Below are positions 27,296 to 36,122 of a stretch of DNA of 64,000 nt, piece by piece (position 1 is the first letter of the stretch; each line of letters opens with the position of its first letter). Under the pieces are notes generated by a model that saw only the letters and a program-made list of their open reading frames with translations, searched no databases and was not told the origin of the DNA. Source of the stretch: Denitrobaculum tricleocarpae (GTDB taxonomy: Bacteria > Pseudomonadota > Alphaproteobacteria > Kiloniellales > Kiloniellaceae); contig NZ_ML660065.1 in the NCBI RefSeq assembly GCF_007004665.1, forward strand, positions 36,668 to 100,667. Direction: 5' to 3'. The position numbers and the translations under genes were made by a program.

Positions 27296-27736
27296 TTAAG
27301 CGGAAAGCCCGATGCTGCCGCCGGCTTCCTGAATCGCATCTGCGACCGAAACCTGAGAGCCGTTCGGCTTGGTTGCGAGTTCGTGCCAGCTCTTGCGAAC
27401 GTTGCTCAAGCTTCGGACGACCTCATCGCAGATCTCGATCGAATTTGAAGAATTGATGTCCTGAAACCGCCTGAACATCGTATCGTAAAACTGGCTCAGC
27501 ATAGGCGAGATATCCCCGCCCTTCTCAAAATCCAGATTGGCCTGCAAGCCGAGGAGAATCTGCGAAGCCTTTTTTGTGGCGTTGAAGCGGTCCTCGATCC
27601 GATCCTCTTCGATCGCCATCCTGGCGGCGTTAACTGATCGGATCATGCCATCATAGAGCATAACAACTGCCTGCAAGGGCGACACGGTATTCGAGGCCGC
27701 GGCGTAGGCAGAGTTTGCCTGCGAATGATAGCTCAT
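27296..27736 (-). CDS. fliS: Flagellar export chaperone FliS
   Basis: A 146-residue helical protein with the FliS core 'QAVVMLYDGMIRSVNAARMAIEE' and 'KASQILLGLQANLDFEKGGDISPMLSQFYDTMFRRF'. FliS binds the flagellin C-terminus in the cytosol and prevents early polymerisation. Follows fliD in the same minus-strand unit. Confidence 0.95.
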   Translation of the reverse strand: MSYHSQANSAYAAASNTVSPLQAVVMLYDGMIRSVNAARMAIEEDRIEDRFNATKKASQILLGLQANLDFEKGGDISPMLSQFYDTMFRRFQDINSSNSIEICDEVVRSLSNVRKSWHELATKPNGSQVSVADAIQEAGGSIGLSA

Positions 27737-27758
27737 ACTCTCACACCTCCCTGGCGTG

Positions 27759-29498
27759 TTATCTATCCTGCTGGATAAAGGCTTTTAACTGATTGGTCTG
27801 ATTCTCGGCGAAGGCAACGGCCTGTTCCATCTTGGAAAATTTGTCCATCAGGAACGCACGGTATGTGACCATGCGGGTTTCGATTTTCGCAATCTCAGCC
27901 GTATAGTCTTCTTTCTGAGCACCCAGATTGCTGATGTCCTCAGCGATGATGCCACCATTGGGCTTAGCGTAAGCGTCGGCCGTCTGATAGATCTTTTCCG
28001 CGAATCCCAAACTGGTCGAGATCTGGATCGATTCCGGGCCGGCCGAGGCTGCTCCGGAATATGCCAGGGTCATGCCCGCGAAGGCTGTGCCTTCCTTGCC
28101 GATCAAGCGCGCGCCGTCGATATCGAACACGTTGCCGAAACCGGTCACACTGACTCCCGTCGGAACGCCACTGGCATCGGTGCCATCAATGTTGAGCTCG
28201 AAATCGCCGACCGAGATTGCGCTCGAGCGGGCGATGACGGCAACATTGGGAGAATCAGCGGTAAAGCCGTATTCAAAGAGATCTCTGACTTCGCCCAGAT
28301 TACTGACCAACGCAGAATCGAAGACGGCGCTATCGATCGTCAGATAGTTATTGCTGTCGAGCTCGATGCCGATATCGCGCAGGGTCGACAATGCGCCAGC
28401 GGGGAGATTGTCGGTAAAACCGGATATGTTGTTCCCAAGTGCGCCGTCGAGGCTGCGCAGGGTGTTGTCACCGAACAGTATGGAGTCTGCAGAGACTTCA
28501 CCGTCGGTCGAAACCTGCTGCTGAGAGAGCGAAAAGGCGCGCAATTCGTTGTAGGCCGTCACAAAATCCGTGATGCGTTGACTGACGGCCGTCAGGTCCT
28601 GATCGACTTCAACCTGAACTATGGTGCCTGGTTCTGCCTTATAGACATCAATGGTCAAACCGGTAATCGCATCGCTGATTTCGTTCGTATCCCGCGTGAT
28701 GGGATCCGCAATACCGTCGATTTTGATTTCTGAAGGCCGGGGCTCCTCGATGACGTTATCAAAGGTGGCTCCATTATCAGCTGAAATTCCGAGGGTATTA
28801 AGGAGTGCGTTGCCGCCGGCGGCACTCATGGTAATGGTCTTGTTGGTTTCTTCGGCCGTCATGACAATCCGGAAATCGCCGTCGGCAATCTTCAACGCGG
28901 ATGCCCGGATACCTGTGGTGTCTGACTGGGAATTGATAGCCGCCACAAGGCTATCAAGGTTCATATCTGCGGTGACATTGATATCCACCGTGTCGCCGCC
29001 GTCGAGACCGATCGTCAGCGTGTCCGCGACACCGATGCCCGTTGTATTATCCGCGAGCGTTCCACCAGTGATCTTATGGGCTGCCGCGATATTGATAATC
29101 TCGAATTCGTAGATGCCTGCGACAGCGGTGTTCGCTGCTGTGACGCCCATGAGATCGGTCGCGGGCGATGGTGTGCCGGTTCCACCGGGACCAAGGCTAC
29201 TGGTCAGGAAGGCTGATTTCTGCTCAAACACATTGGCGAGCGCACCGTTCAGACCAGGCGGGTTTCGGAGGCCGTCTGCAGCAACCCGCAGGTTTTCGAC
29301 CAGGGCCTGTAAATTCGAATAAGCTGCCGACTTGATGTCGCTCTCTTCGATCCTCTGGTTCAGCCGGACAATCGGAAAGCTCTTGGCCTGGACCAGAGCA
29401 TCAACGACGGCCGCCGTATCGAGACCTGAGAATGAACCGCTCAGAACGGGTCTGCCGTTCGACAGCGATAGTGAGCCTTGCGTGCCTGCGAGTGCCAT
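27759..29498 (-). CDS. fliD: Flagellar filament cap protein FliD
   Basis: A 579-residue HAP2. The N-terminal 'SGSFSGLDTAAVVDALVQAKSFPIVRLNQRIEE' and the C-terminal coiled coil with 'YTAEIAKIETRMVTYRAFLMDKFSKMEQAVAF' are typical of FliD. Forms the filament tip cap that inserts flagellin. Strong AAAGGAG ribosome-binding site before the ATG. Confidence 0.95.
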   Translation of the reverse strand: MALAGTQGSLSLSNGRPVLSGSFSGLDTAAVVDALVQAKSFPIVRLNQRIEESDIKSAAYSNLQALVENLRVAADGLRNPPGLNGALANVFEQKSAFLTSSLGPGGTGTPSPATDLMGVTAANTAVAGIYEFEIINIAAAHKITGGTLADNTTGIGVADTLTIGLDGGDTVDINVTADMNLDSLVAAINSQSDTTGIRASALKIADGDFRIVMTAEETNKTITMSAAGGNALLNTLGISADNGATFDNVIEEPRPSEIKIDGIADPITRDTNEISDAITGLTIDVYKAEPGTIVQVEVDQDLTAVSQRITDFVTAYNELRAFSLSQQQVSTDGEVSADSILFGDNTLRSLDGALGNNISGFTDNLPAGALSTLRDIGIELDSNNYLTIDSAVFDSALVSNLGEVRDLFEYGFTADSPNVAVIARSSAISVGDFELNIDGTDASGVPTGVSVTGFGNVFDIDGARLIGKEGTAFAGMTLAYSGAASAGPESIQISTSLGFAEKIYQTADAYAKPNGGIIAEDISNLGAQKEDYTAEIAKIETRMVTYRAFLMDKFSKMEQAVAFAENQTNQLKAFIQQDR

Positions 29499-29563
29499 AA
29501 CCTACTCCTTTACGGCGTAACTATCCCTCTAAATCCCTAAAATTCGTTAAATTTTTGAAGATT

Positions 29564-29950
29564 CTACGCCTTCGTCTCGATCACACGGTCAATTGCCGGT
29601 TGCGAGGACGACGTGGGATAGGCCCGCAACATGTTTTCCGTCGGAAACTCCAGAATCACATCGCCCCGCTTCTGGTCGAAGATCTGCACGACCAAGCGAC
29701 CGGACTCGGAATCACGATAAGTGGCAAGTCCGGAAACCTTTGACACGAGCGGCGCTGCCGGCTGGGAAGCAGGCTGCTTGGCAGCGGAATCTGCGACCGC
29801 CGCGGCTTTCGACGCACCGCCACTTTCAGCGCGCGCGTCCGCCGTGCCGGCCGCCGGTTGCGCGGCTGCAATTTTGGGAACCGCCGCCGGTGCAACAGAC
29901 GCGGGAGCGGTATTTTTCTGACCCGTCGGGTTTATTGAGGTGTCGACCAT
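29564..29950 (-). CDS. flaG: FlaG-family flagellar protein
   Basis: A 128-residue protein. The C-terminal 60 residues contain the FlaG-type 'RDSESGRLVVQIFDQKRGDVILEFPTENML' block. The N-terminal half is Ala/Pro-rich and of low complexity. I start at the ATG at 29950 with AAGGA upstream; a TTG at 30019 would add an unconserved 23-residue stretch. FlaG affects filament length in other bacteria. It lies beside fliD and the mini-flagellin gene. Confidence 0.85.
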   Translation of the reverse strand: MVDTSINPTGQKNTAPASVAPAAVPKIAAAQPAAGTADARAESGGASKAAAVADSAAKQPASQPAAPLVSKVSGLATYRDSESGRLVVQIFDQKRGDVILEFPTENMLRAYPTSSSQPAIDRVIETKA

Positions 29951-30023
29951 TTTCACGACATCCTTCACTGGGTTAAAAAACAGAAGGGGCAGGCTGGTTA
30001 AGCTTGACCGGCCCCTCAACCAT

Positions 30024-30206
30024 CTATTGAAGAATTCGCAGGGATAGCCGCGGCATCTGGTTGGCCCGGGCTAAAGCCGAGGCGGAAACCCGCACAATTT
30101 GCGTGCCGCTGGCAGGTATACCAGCGGAAGATGACGCCGTAGCGGCAGTGTGACTTATGGGTTGTTTGGCCGCGTCAACGGCGACACGTGCAGCAACTAC
30201 AGGCAT
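30024..30206 (-). CDS. Mini-flagellin: 60-residue flagellin-termini protein
   Basis: A 60-residue reading frame. It begins MPVVA like all five flagellins of this window. It ends 'ALARANQMPRLSLRILQ', corresponding to the flagellin end 'ALSQANQIPQSLLRVLQ'. The middle about 220 residues are absent and replaced by a short Ser/Ala-rich link. It has its own sigma-54 promoter (30331-30345), upstream motif array (30417-30483) and the leader hairpin and ribosome-binding site shared by the real flagellins. This argues for a maintained gene. It could also be a deletion remnant. Its position next to flaG-fliD-fliS fits a filament-related role. Confidence 0.7.
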   Translation of the reverse strand: MPVVAARVAVDAAKQPISHTAATASSSAGIPASGTQIVRVSASALARANQMPRLSLRILQ

Positions 30207-30235
30207 GCTAAAATCCTTCTACTTGAAGCTAGAAA

Positions 30236-30254
30236 CCCCTCCGTCCTGGAGAGG
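30236..30254 (-). promoter_or_regulatory. Leader hairpin of the mini-flagellin mRNA
   Basis: On the minus strand, CCTCTCC pairs with GGAGGGG around loop AGGAC. Relative to the flagellin leaders the stem carries changes that preserve pairing. The AAGGAT ribosome-binding site follows in a CTTCAAGTAGAAGGA block. Confidence 0.7.
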
Positions 30255-30330
30255 CCCTAATGAGATCACCTACTTGGTCACCTCAGCGCCATAGCTTTGC
30301 TTGCAAGCTTATGACTCCAGGTTGGCCGTC

Positions 30331-30345
30331 GCAAATTTGATGCCA
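30331..30345 (-). promoter_or_regulatory. Sigma-54 promoter of the mini-flagellin gene
   Basis: TGGCATCAAATTTGC on the minus strand has -24 GG and -12 TTGC at exact spacing. The expected start near 30320 gives a leader of about 115 nt, the same as for the two flagellin units. Confidence 0.82.
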
Positions 30346-30416
30346 AAAAATGCTTTGTCTGGGAAAATAATTTTTGCTTTTGTTTCAGCGCTTTAGACGT
30401 ACACGTATTTGATGTG

Positions 30417-30483
30417 GGCAGAATCTGCCGGGTTGAGCTAGGAATTTTTTGCCTCTCACCCGCAAAAACCGGCAAATTTTTCC
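30417..30483. promoter_or_regulatory. Triple upstream motif array (enhancer candidate) at mini-flagellin
   Basis: Three 13-bp elements GGCAGAATCTGCC (30417-30429), GGAATTTTTTGCC (30441-30453) and GGCAAATTTTTCC (30471-30483) are centred about 103, 127 and 157 bp upstream of the expected transcription start. They resemble the ftr elements bound by FlbD. Confidence 0.65.
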
Positions 30484-30875
30484 CAGCAAACTTCCACCAA
30501 TTGCGCTTAATTTCAAGCTTAATACAGTAGATATACAGGGTCAAATTCATTATTTTTACAATAAGTTAATTAAAATATTGTATTTATTTACGTTTTATTT
30601 AAAAATTCTACAGACTACGATCTGCAACAGTTATGAGCCACGAGAAGCCGTCGAAAAAACGTCGCAATCCCTGTGATAGTGAATAAAAACCAAGCGGGAT
30701 CGGTTTTTTCTGTCACCGCACCTCTCATCACAGCAAACCCACGGTTTTGTGAACAGATTTAAGCGCTGTCTTCACGGCTATGTGTCCGCCACGTGCGTTG
30801 ACCCGTGTTAAGGATGTCGCCAAGTCTGCACCACAAGTTATTATCAATTACGGCTCTAACTTTCTGGAGGATTAC
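30484..30875. other. AT-rich intergenic stretch
   Basis: Between the mini-flagellin enhancer region and the YHS gene. The first 150 bp are notably AT-rich; the rest becomes average. I see no supported gene. The AGGAG-type site for the YHS gene is at 30866-30870. Confidence 0.5.
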
Positions 30876-31418
30876 ATGTTTCGTTCCCTGATGCTTTCGT
30901 CCGCCTTTGCTGTCATGGCAGCAGGTTCCGCATTCGCCGGAGAGCAATACGTCGATGAGTCGAAATACGCGTTGAGCGGTTACGATCCGGTCGCCTACTT
31001 CTCCCTTGAGCAGGCTCCTGTCGGCCAGAAACAGCCTGAGGCAATTCCGGGTAAAGCCAGCATCACCGCGGACTACAACGGTTCGAAGTGGGCCTTCTCG
31101 TCCGAGGAGAACCGCGATAAATTCCTGGCGGACCCCGCCAAGTACGCACCCCAGTTCGACGGCCACTGTGCATATGGTATCGCGCAAGGCGGTAAGGTTC
31201 CGGGCAACCCGAACCTCTGGCGCATTGTCGACGGCAAGCTGTTCCTGAATATCACACCAAACGTTGTTGGTTTCTGGGAGGAAGACATCAAAGGCCACAT
31301 CTCCTCCGCCGGCACCAAGTGGACCACACTTGAAGGTCAGGAAGCTTCCTCCAAGAGCTGGAAATCGATCAGCGCCAACGACGGAACCTATTCGACGACT
31401 GCCCCAAAAGGCAGCTAA
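30876..31418 (+). CDS. Exported YHS-domain protein
   Basis: A 180-residue protein with a signal peptide (residues 1-22, ending 'AGSAFA') and a YHS-type domain ('YALSGYDPVAYFSLEQAPVGQ', 'WAFSSEENRDKFLADPAKYAPQFDGHCAYG'). YHS domains are often metal-linked; here Cys and His lie in 'GHCAYG'. ATG 30876 has GGAGG at 30866. It lies 65 bp upstream of the bufferin operon in the same direction and may be co-expressed. Confidence 0.9.
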   Translation: MFRSLMLSSAFAVMAAGSAFAGEQYVDESKYALSGYDPVAYFSLEQAPVGQKQPEAIPGKASITADYNGSKWAFSSEENRDKFLADPAKYAPQFDGHCAYGIAQGGKVPGNPNLWRIVDGKLFLNITPNVVGFWEEDIKGHISSAGTKWTTLEGQEASSKSWKSISANDGTYSTTAPKGS

Positions 31419-31482
31419 GCCCGACAAGCAAGTAAGCTTGAGTCACCCCTTTCTTCCACTAACAGAAAACGGATGAAGTGAA

Positions 31483-31812
31483 ATGAGTGCAAAAACCAAA
31501 GTCATGACGTCAACCATGGTCGCAGGCGCGGTTGCGGTTGCCCTCTCCGCCTCGATCTCCGCACCCGCTGCTGCCGCAGGCAAAGAGAAATGCTACGGCA
31601 TTTCGCTCGCGGGCCAGAACGACTGTGCTGCGGGTCCGGGCACGACCTGCGCAGGGACCTCGACCATCGACTATCAGGGCAACGCCTGGACACTGGTCCC
31701 CAAGGGTGATTGCGTGAAGTACGGTGTCGAGTCGCAGGAAGCCAAGTTTGAACTTCCCGGTGAGCGCCAGGGTTCTCTCGAGGCCCTCAAGCGCGATCTG
31801 CCGACCGGCTGA
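31483..31812 (+). CDS. bufA1: Bufferin precursor BufA1 (DUF2282)
   Basis: A 109-residue DUF2282 protein with an N-terminal signal peptide (about residues 1-32) and four Cys: 37 ('KEKCYG'), 48 ('GQNDC'), 56 ('TTCAG') and 77 ('KGDCV'). Bufferins are ribosomally made peptides modified on Cys by a DUF692 MNIO enzyme and exported to bind copper or other metals. The downstream genes bufB, bufC and DoxX complete the usual operon. This is established knowledge for the family; the metal here is not shown. Confidence 0.9.
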   Translation: MSAKTKVMTSTMVAGAVAVALSASISAPAAAAGKEKCYGISLAGQNDCAAGPGTTCAGTSTIDYQGNAWTLVPKGDCVKYGVESQEAKFELPGERQGSLEALKRDLPTG

Positions 31813-31932
31813 TCCCGGGGCACGGCTGAAACAGGCCTGAGATACAGGCCTGAAAACCAGGAGAGAGGGCCGGTGATTTACCGGTCCTCTTCCCTCCCCC
31901 TCTCACCACAGCTCTCTCTTCGGAGGACCACG

Positions 31933-32811
31933 ATGGATACTCCGGCCAAGACATCTTCTGCCGTTCCCCCACGCGCGGGGGTCGGACTGAAAGCTGCCCA
32001 CTACACCCCAATTCTGGAGCAGCATCCCGATATCGGCTGGTTTGAAATTCATGCGGAAAATTACATGGGTGCCGGCGGTCCGCCGCACCGTTATCTCGAG
32101 GCGATCCGACGGGACTATCCTCTCTCCCTGCACGGTGTCGGCCTGTCGATCGGCGCTGACAAACCGCTTGACCAGGATCACCTGATCCGTCTGAAGCGCC
32201 TGAACGAGCGTTATCAACCCGGCCTTTTCAGCGAGCATCTGGCCTGGTCGACCCACGACGAATTTTTTTTCAATGATCTGCTGCCCGTGCCCTATACGCA
32301 GGAAGCCCTGGCACGCTGCGCGGATCACATCGACCAGGTCCAGGAGACACTGGGCAGGCAAATGCTGCTCGAAAACCCATCGACTTATGTCACCTTTGAA
32401 GACAGCAGCATGAGCGAGATCGAATTCCTGCGCAGCCTCTCGGAACGGACCGGCTGCGGGCTGCTTCTCGACGTGAACAACGTTTTTGTTTCGGCCACCA
32501 ATCACGGCTATTCTCCAGAAGACTACCTGGATGCATTCCCGATTGAGCGGGTCGGCGAAATCCACCTCGGCGGCCACGCCAGGGACCAGGACGATGCAGG
32601 CGCGCCCCTGCTGATAGATGCGCATGACCGTGCCGTCGCTGATCCGGTTTGGATGCTCTATGCGCGTGTGATTGGGCGCAGCGGCAACCTGCCGACCCTT
32701 ATCGAGTGGGACAATGAGCTTCCAAGCTGGCAGGAGCTCTTTGCCGAGGCGCAGGCCGCGGACGCGATCCTGTTGCAGGATCCGCCGGAGCAGCAACATG
32801 TCGCTCGCTGA
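31933..32811 (+). CDS. bufB: MNIO maturation enzyme BufB (DUF692)
   Basis: A 292-residue DUF692 multinuclear non-heme iron oxygenase. It has '[14 protein letters not shown]', '[11 protein letters not shown]', '[11 protein letters not shown]' and 'GEIHLGGHA' segments with the His/Glu/Asp residues that bind the iron cluster in this TIM-barrel family. ATG 31933 follows a CGGAGG site; an upstream start at 31873 would add an unconserved tail. It would modify Cys residues of the BufA1 precursor. Overlaps bufC by 14 bp. Confidence 0.93.
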   Translation: MDTPAKTSSAVPPRAGVGLKAAHYTPILEQHPDIGWFEIHAENYMGAGGPPHRYLEAIRRDYPLSLHGVGLSIGADKPLDQDHLIRLKRLNERYQPGLFSEHLAWSTHDEFFFNDLLPVPYTQEALARCADHIDQVQETLGRQMLLENPSTYVTFEDSSMSEIEFLRSLSERTGCGLLLDVNNVFVSATNHGYSPEDYLDAFPIERVGEIHLGGHARDQDDAGAPLLIDAHDRAVADPVWMLYARVIGRSGNLPTLIEWDNELPSWQELFAEAQAADAILLQDPPEQQHVAR

Positions 32812-33574
32812 ACTTCAATCGGGCTTTATCGCCAGCCTGCGCACGCCGTCGGCGGCAGCACCGGAGTCACTGGCCGCGCCCGCCGGGATGCGGCCGAACA
32901 GACGCTTCAACGTCTACCGCAACAATGTCGTTGTCAGCCTGATTGAAGCCTTAAGAAGCAGCTTCCCGGTCGTCGAACGTCTGGTCGGCGAAGAGTTCTT
33001 TAAAGCGACCGCGCGCGCCTATATCGATCATGAACCGCCGCGCTCGCCGCTGATGTTTCAATACGGCGAAACCTTCGGCAGTTTCCTCGACGCCTTTCCA
33101 CCGGCTGCCTCCGTCCCCTATCTCGGCGATGTCGCGAGGCTCGAATTCGCCCGGCTGACGGCATATCACGCGCAAGACCGCGCTGCGATTGCACTCACGC
33201 ATCTCTCGACCCTGCCTCCCGAGCAGCTTGGCGGGGCAGAATTTCAGCTTCATCCATCGCTGACCCTGCTGACGTCGCGCTGGCCGGTCTTCTCGCTCTG
33301 GGCCGCCAGCTCGGAACAACAGTCTGCTCAGGATGTAAACCTGGACACGGGCGAAGACGTCATCGTGATCCGGCCGGAATACGACGTCGATGTCCGCTGC
33401 CTGCCGTCAGGCGGTTACGGCTTCCTGAGAGCTCTGCAAGGTGGCGCCTCTCTGGGTGAAGCCGCCGAACAGGCAACGCAAACCACGGAAAACTTTAATC
33501 TCGCCCATCATCTTGAGGGGCTTTTCGGTCTCGGCGCGGTGTGCGCCGTCGAACTTCGCAACAGCAAACAATAA
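32798..33574 (+). CDS. bufC: BufC partner protein (DUF2063)
   Basis: A 258-residue DUF2063 protein. The N-terminal domain includes '[33 protein letters not shown]' and '[18 protein letters not shown]'; the C-terminal domain is less conserved. DUF2063 proteins act with MNIO enzymes, probably in recognising the precursor peptide. The ATG at 32798 overlaps the end of bufB; longer frames lie inside bufB. Confidence 0.9.
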   Translation: MSLAELQSGFIASLRTPSAAAPESLAAPAGMRPNRRFNVYRNNVVVSLIEALRSSFPVVERLVGEEFFKATARAYIDHEPPRSPLMFQYGETFGSFLDAFPPAASVPYLGDVARLEFARLTAYHAQDRAAIALTHLSTLPPEQLGGAEFQLHPSLTLLTSRWPVFSLWAASSEQQSAQDVNLDTGEDVIVIRPEYDVDVRCLPSGGYGFLRALQGGASLGEAAEQATQTTENFNLAHHLEGLFGLGAVCAVELRNSKQ

Positions 33575-33598
33575 AACCGCACGGAAGGATCCCGCGCC

Positions 33599-34201
33599 AT
33601 GATTTCCCGACTTGCCGGAACGTACAATCTCGTTTTCGAGAAGGTCCAAAGCACCCTTGAAGACTGGTTTCTGGGTCTTGCCGCCCGCTTCGTGTTCGCG
33701 GGCGTCCTCTTTGTCTATCTCTTCAACTCCGCGCTGACGAAAGTTGGAGACGGCGTCTTCGGCTTTTTCACGATTACGGACAACGCCTACTTCCAGATTC
33801 TCCCCTCGGTGGTTGAACGCTTTGACTATGACGCATCGCAGGTGCCCTTCTTTCCCTACGACATCATCGTCGCGGCGGGGACCTACAGCGAGTTCATTCT
33901 GCCGATCCTGATCGTAGTGGGACTTTTCACCCGCCTGGCAGCCCTGGGCATGATCGGGTTCGTCGCCGTGCAGAGCTTCGTGGATATTGCTTTTCATGGC
34001 GTCGACGAGAAAACCACCGGCGCACTTTTCGATCGTTTCTCCGACTCGGTCATCGTCGACCAGCGCAGCCTTTGGGTCTTTCTGCTGATCTACCTCGTCA
34101 TTCGCGGGCCGGGCCTGCTCTCTCTGGATACGCTTTGGACCCGCAAAGTCTCGAAAGCCCAGAACGACCGCCACGCCGAGGATACGGCGCCCGCCGGTTA
34201 A
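33599..34201 (+). CDS. DoxX-family membrane protein
   Basis: A 200-residue membrane protein with about four helices (about residues 24-42, 78-105, 112-128 and 150-172). The DoxX-like first helix reads 'LAARFVFAGVLFVYLFNSALTKVG'. DoxX is a common last member of bufferin operons, perhaps in redox or quinone-linked steps. It follows bufC by 24 bp and converges with a methyltransferase gene with no gap. Confidence 0.88.
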   Translation: MISRLAGTYNLVFEKVQSTLEDWFLGLAARFVFAGVLFVYLFNSALTKVGDGVFGFFTITDNAYFQILPSVVERFDYDASQVPFFPYDIIVAAGTYSEFILPILIVVGLFTRLAALGMIGFVAVQSFVDIAFHGVDEKTTGALFDRFSDSVIVDQRSLWVFLLIYLVIRGPGLLSLDTLWTRKVSKAQNDRHAEDTAPAG

Positions 34202-35035
34202 TCAAGGCGCTTTTCGTGCGATAATCTCGATGGGCGCGACGCGATTGGCGATAATATTGGCAACCAGATTGCCAAGCTTTTCGCTGGTCCTCTCACCCAT
34301 CACAAGATGAAGACTGAGAGGCGGCGGCCCACCAGCGGCGGCCGCCTTTGCTTTTTGCCTTTCGAAAAAGGACAGCGCGAAGTCCCGGCGATTGCGCTCG
34401 GTCGTCACGGTAAACCCCGCCGCCTGCAAGGCAGTCTTGTATGCTTCCGCGCTGCGCACAAAGCTGGTTTCAGCGAGCGAGGACCAGGGAACTGGGAAAA
34501 TCAAATCTCCGGGACCGATGCGCATGACATCGAAAATCCCGAAACAGCCGCCCGGGCGCAACAGCCGGTGGATCTCGGAACAGAGTCCCGCTTTATCCTC
34601 GATGTTCATCCCGACATGCATCATGTAGGCATGATCAAAGCTCGCATCTGCCAGGGGCATATCAAGCGCGCTGCATTGCCGAAGAGAGACCTTGTCCGCC
34701 AGCCCTGTCCAATCGCACAGAACCCGGCCGGCTTCGATATACTCCGCAGTCAGATCGATACCGGTGACAAGGCAGTCGTAGTGGTCCGCCACGAAGCGCG
34801 CGGGTCCGCCAAGGCCGCATCCGATGTCGAGAAGCCGCTGACCAGCCGCAAGCCCCATCTGGTCGAGAAACGCAATCGAAGCCTGCCGGCCTCCGATGTG
34901 AAATTCGTCAACAGCGGCGAGATCGTCGAGCGTCACGCTCTCGGGTGTTTTTCCCAGGATCTCAATTCCACGCTCAATGGAACCCAGCAAGTCGCCGTGG
35001 TCGTAGTGCCGGGTAAGCGCGTCACGGTCAGTCAT
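34202..35035 (-). CDS. Class I SAM-dependent methyltransferase
   Basis: A 277-residue protein. The SAM-binding motif I 'LLDIGCGLGGPARFVA' (about residues 89-104), the motif II 'GIDLTAEYIEAG' and motif 'HAYMMHVGMNIEDKAGLCSEIHRLLRPGGCFGIFD' fit the UbiE/cyclopropane-synthase-like group that includes sarcosine/dimethylglycine methyltransferases. The substrate is not evident. Neighbours do not show a pathway. Confidence 0.88.
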   Translation of the reverse strand: MTDRDALTRHYDHGDLLGSIERGIEILGKTPESVTLDDLAAVDEFHIGGRQASIAFLDQMGLAAGQRLLDIGCGLGGPARFVADHYDCLVTGIDLTAEYIEAGRVLCDWTGLADKVSLRQCSALDMPLADASFDHAYMMHVGMNIEDKAGLCSEIHRLLRPGGCFGIFDVMRIGPGDLIFPVPWSSLAETSFVRSAEAYKTALQAAGFTVTTERNRRDFALSFFERQKAKAAAAGGPPPLSLHLVMGERTSEKLGNLVANIIANRVAPIEIIARKAP

Positions 35036-35214
35036 GGCCGGAATCCTGATGGAAACTTAAGAGCTTGCCGGGCATGATATTGCCGCCCACAACTTCCTGC
35101 AACGGGCCTTGCCGCAACGGACCTTAAGCCACAGTTTCAAGTCCGCAAGATTTGTCAAATCGACTTGTGGTTATGTCCCTTCCGCACGTTGAGAGACTGA
35201 AGACAGGAGATCCC

Positions 35215-36057
35215 GTGGCATCACGAGGCAACTACGAAGAGCGGCTCGACCGCGTTATCGCCTATATCTACGATCACCTCGACGAGGAGATCGACCTCCA
35301 GAAACTGGCCGATGTCGCCTGTATGTCGCCTTATCACTGGCACCGCGTTTATCACGCCGTAAAGGGCGAGACAGTCACGGCAACGGTGAAGCGCCTGCGT
35401 TTGCATCGCTCGGTGGGCTATCTGGTCTACAGTGATATGCCGATTGAGGAGATTGCGCAGCGCAGCGGCTATCCGAACCTTCAGTCCTTCACGCGCATTT
35501 TCAAAGCCGTTTACGGCATGCCGCCGGCCCAGTACCGGAAAAACGGCAGCCACGCACGGTTTACCAATGCAACGCCGGAAAGGACTGATGCCATGTACGA
35601 CATCGAACTCAAAACCGTCCCCGACATGAGGGCCGCAACCATCAAACACACCGGATCCTACATGGAGGTCGGCAAGGCCTTCGAGAGCGTCTTCAGCTGG
35701 TTGGTCTCGAACGATCTGATGAACGACACCCAGCGGATGGTCGGCATCTACTACGATGACCCCAGCGCGGTTCCGGAGGCCGAGCTGCGCTCACGCGCAG
35801 GCGCGGTTCTCGCCTCGAAACCAGAGCTCCCGGCTCCGCTTGAATACACGGATATCAAAGGCGGTGAGTATGCCGTGCTGCGCCACAAAGGGCCTTACGC
35901 GGGCATATCCGCAGCCTACAACTGGTTTTACGGGACCTGGTTGACCCAGTCAGGCCGGGAAGCCGCCGACATACCAGGTTTCGAGGATTATCTTAACAGT
36001 CCCCAGGACACGGCGCCTACCGATCTTCTCACGGATATCTACATGCCGTTGAAGTAG
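35215..36057 (+). CDS. AraC-family regulator with GyrI-like domain
   Basis: A protein with two AraC-type helix-turn-helix motifs (first about 110 residues, 'LQKLADVACMSPYHWHRVYHAVKGE', 'EEIAQRSGYPNLQSFTRIFKAVYGMPPAQYR') followed by a C-terminal GyrI-like ligand-binding domain. This is the Rob/SoxS-like plan for sensing small cationic or hydrophobic compounds. I chose the GTG at 35215 because AGGAG lies at 35205-35209. An in-frame ATG at 35173 has no ribosome-binding site. Confidence 0.9.
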   Translation: MASRGNYEERLDRVIAYIYDHLDEEIDLQKLADVACMSPYHWHRVYHAVKGETVTATVKRLRLHRSVGYLVYSDMPIEEIAQRSGYPNLQSFTRIFKAVYGMPPAQYRKNGSHARFTNATPERTDAMYDIELKTVPDMRAATIKHTGSYMEVGKAFESVFSWLVSNDLMNDTQRMVGIYYDDPSAVPEAELRSRAGAVLASKPELPAPLEYTDIKGGEYAVLRHKGPYAGISAAYNWFYGTWLTQSGREAADIPGFEDYLNSPQDTAPTDLLTDIYMPLK

Positions 36058-36122
36058 TCTGCTGAGAGCCTGGCAGCGAACAAACGCGAGAGCAGTCTGT
36101 GCCCATCCCTGCACAGACTGTT

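Noticed and set aside
30278..30550. 90-codon minus-strand ORF upstream of the mini-flagellin
   Set aside because: It runs through the sigma-54 promoter and enhancer motifs, has no ribosome-binding site and odd AT-driven composition.
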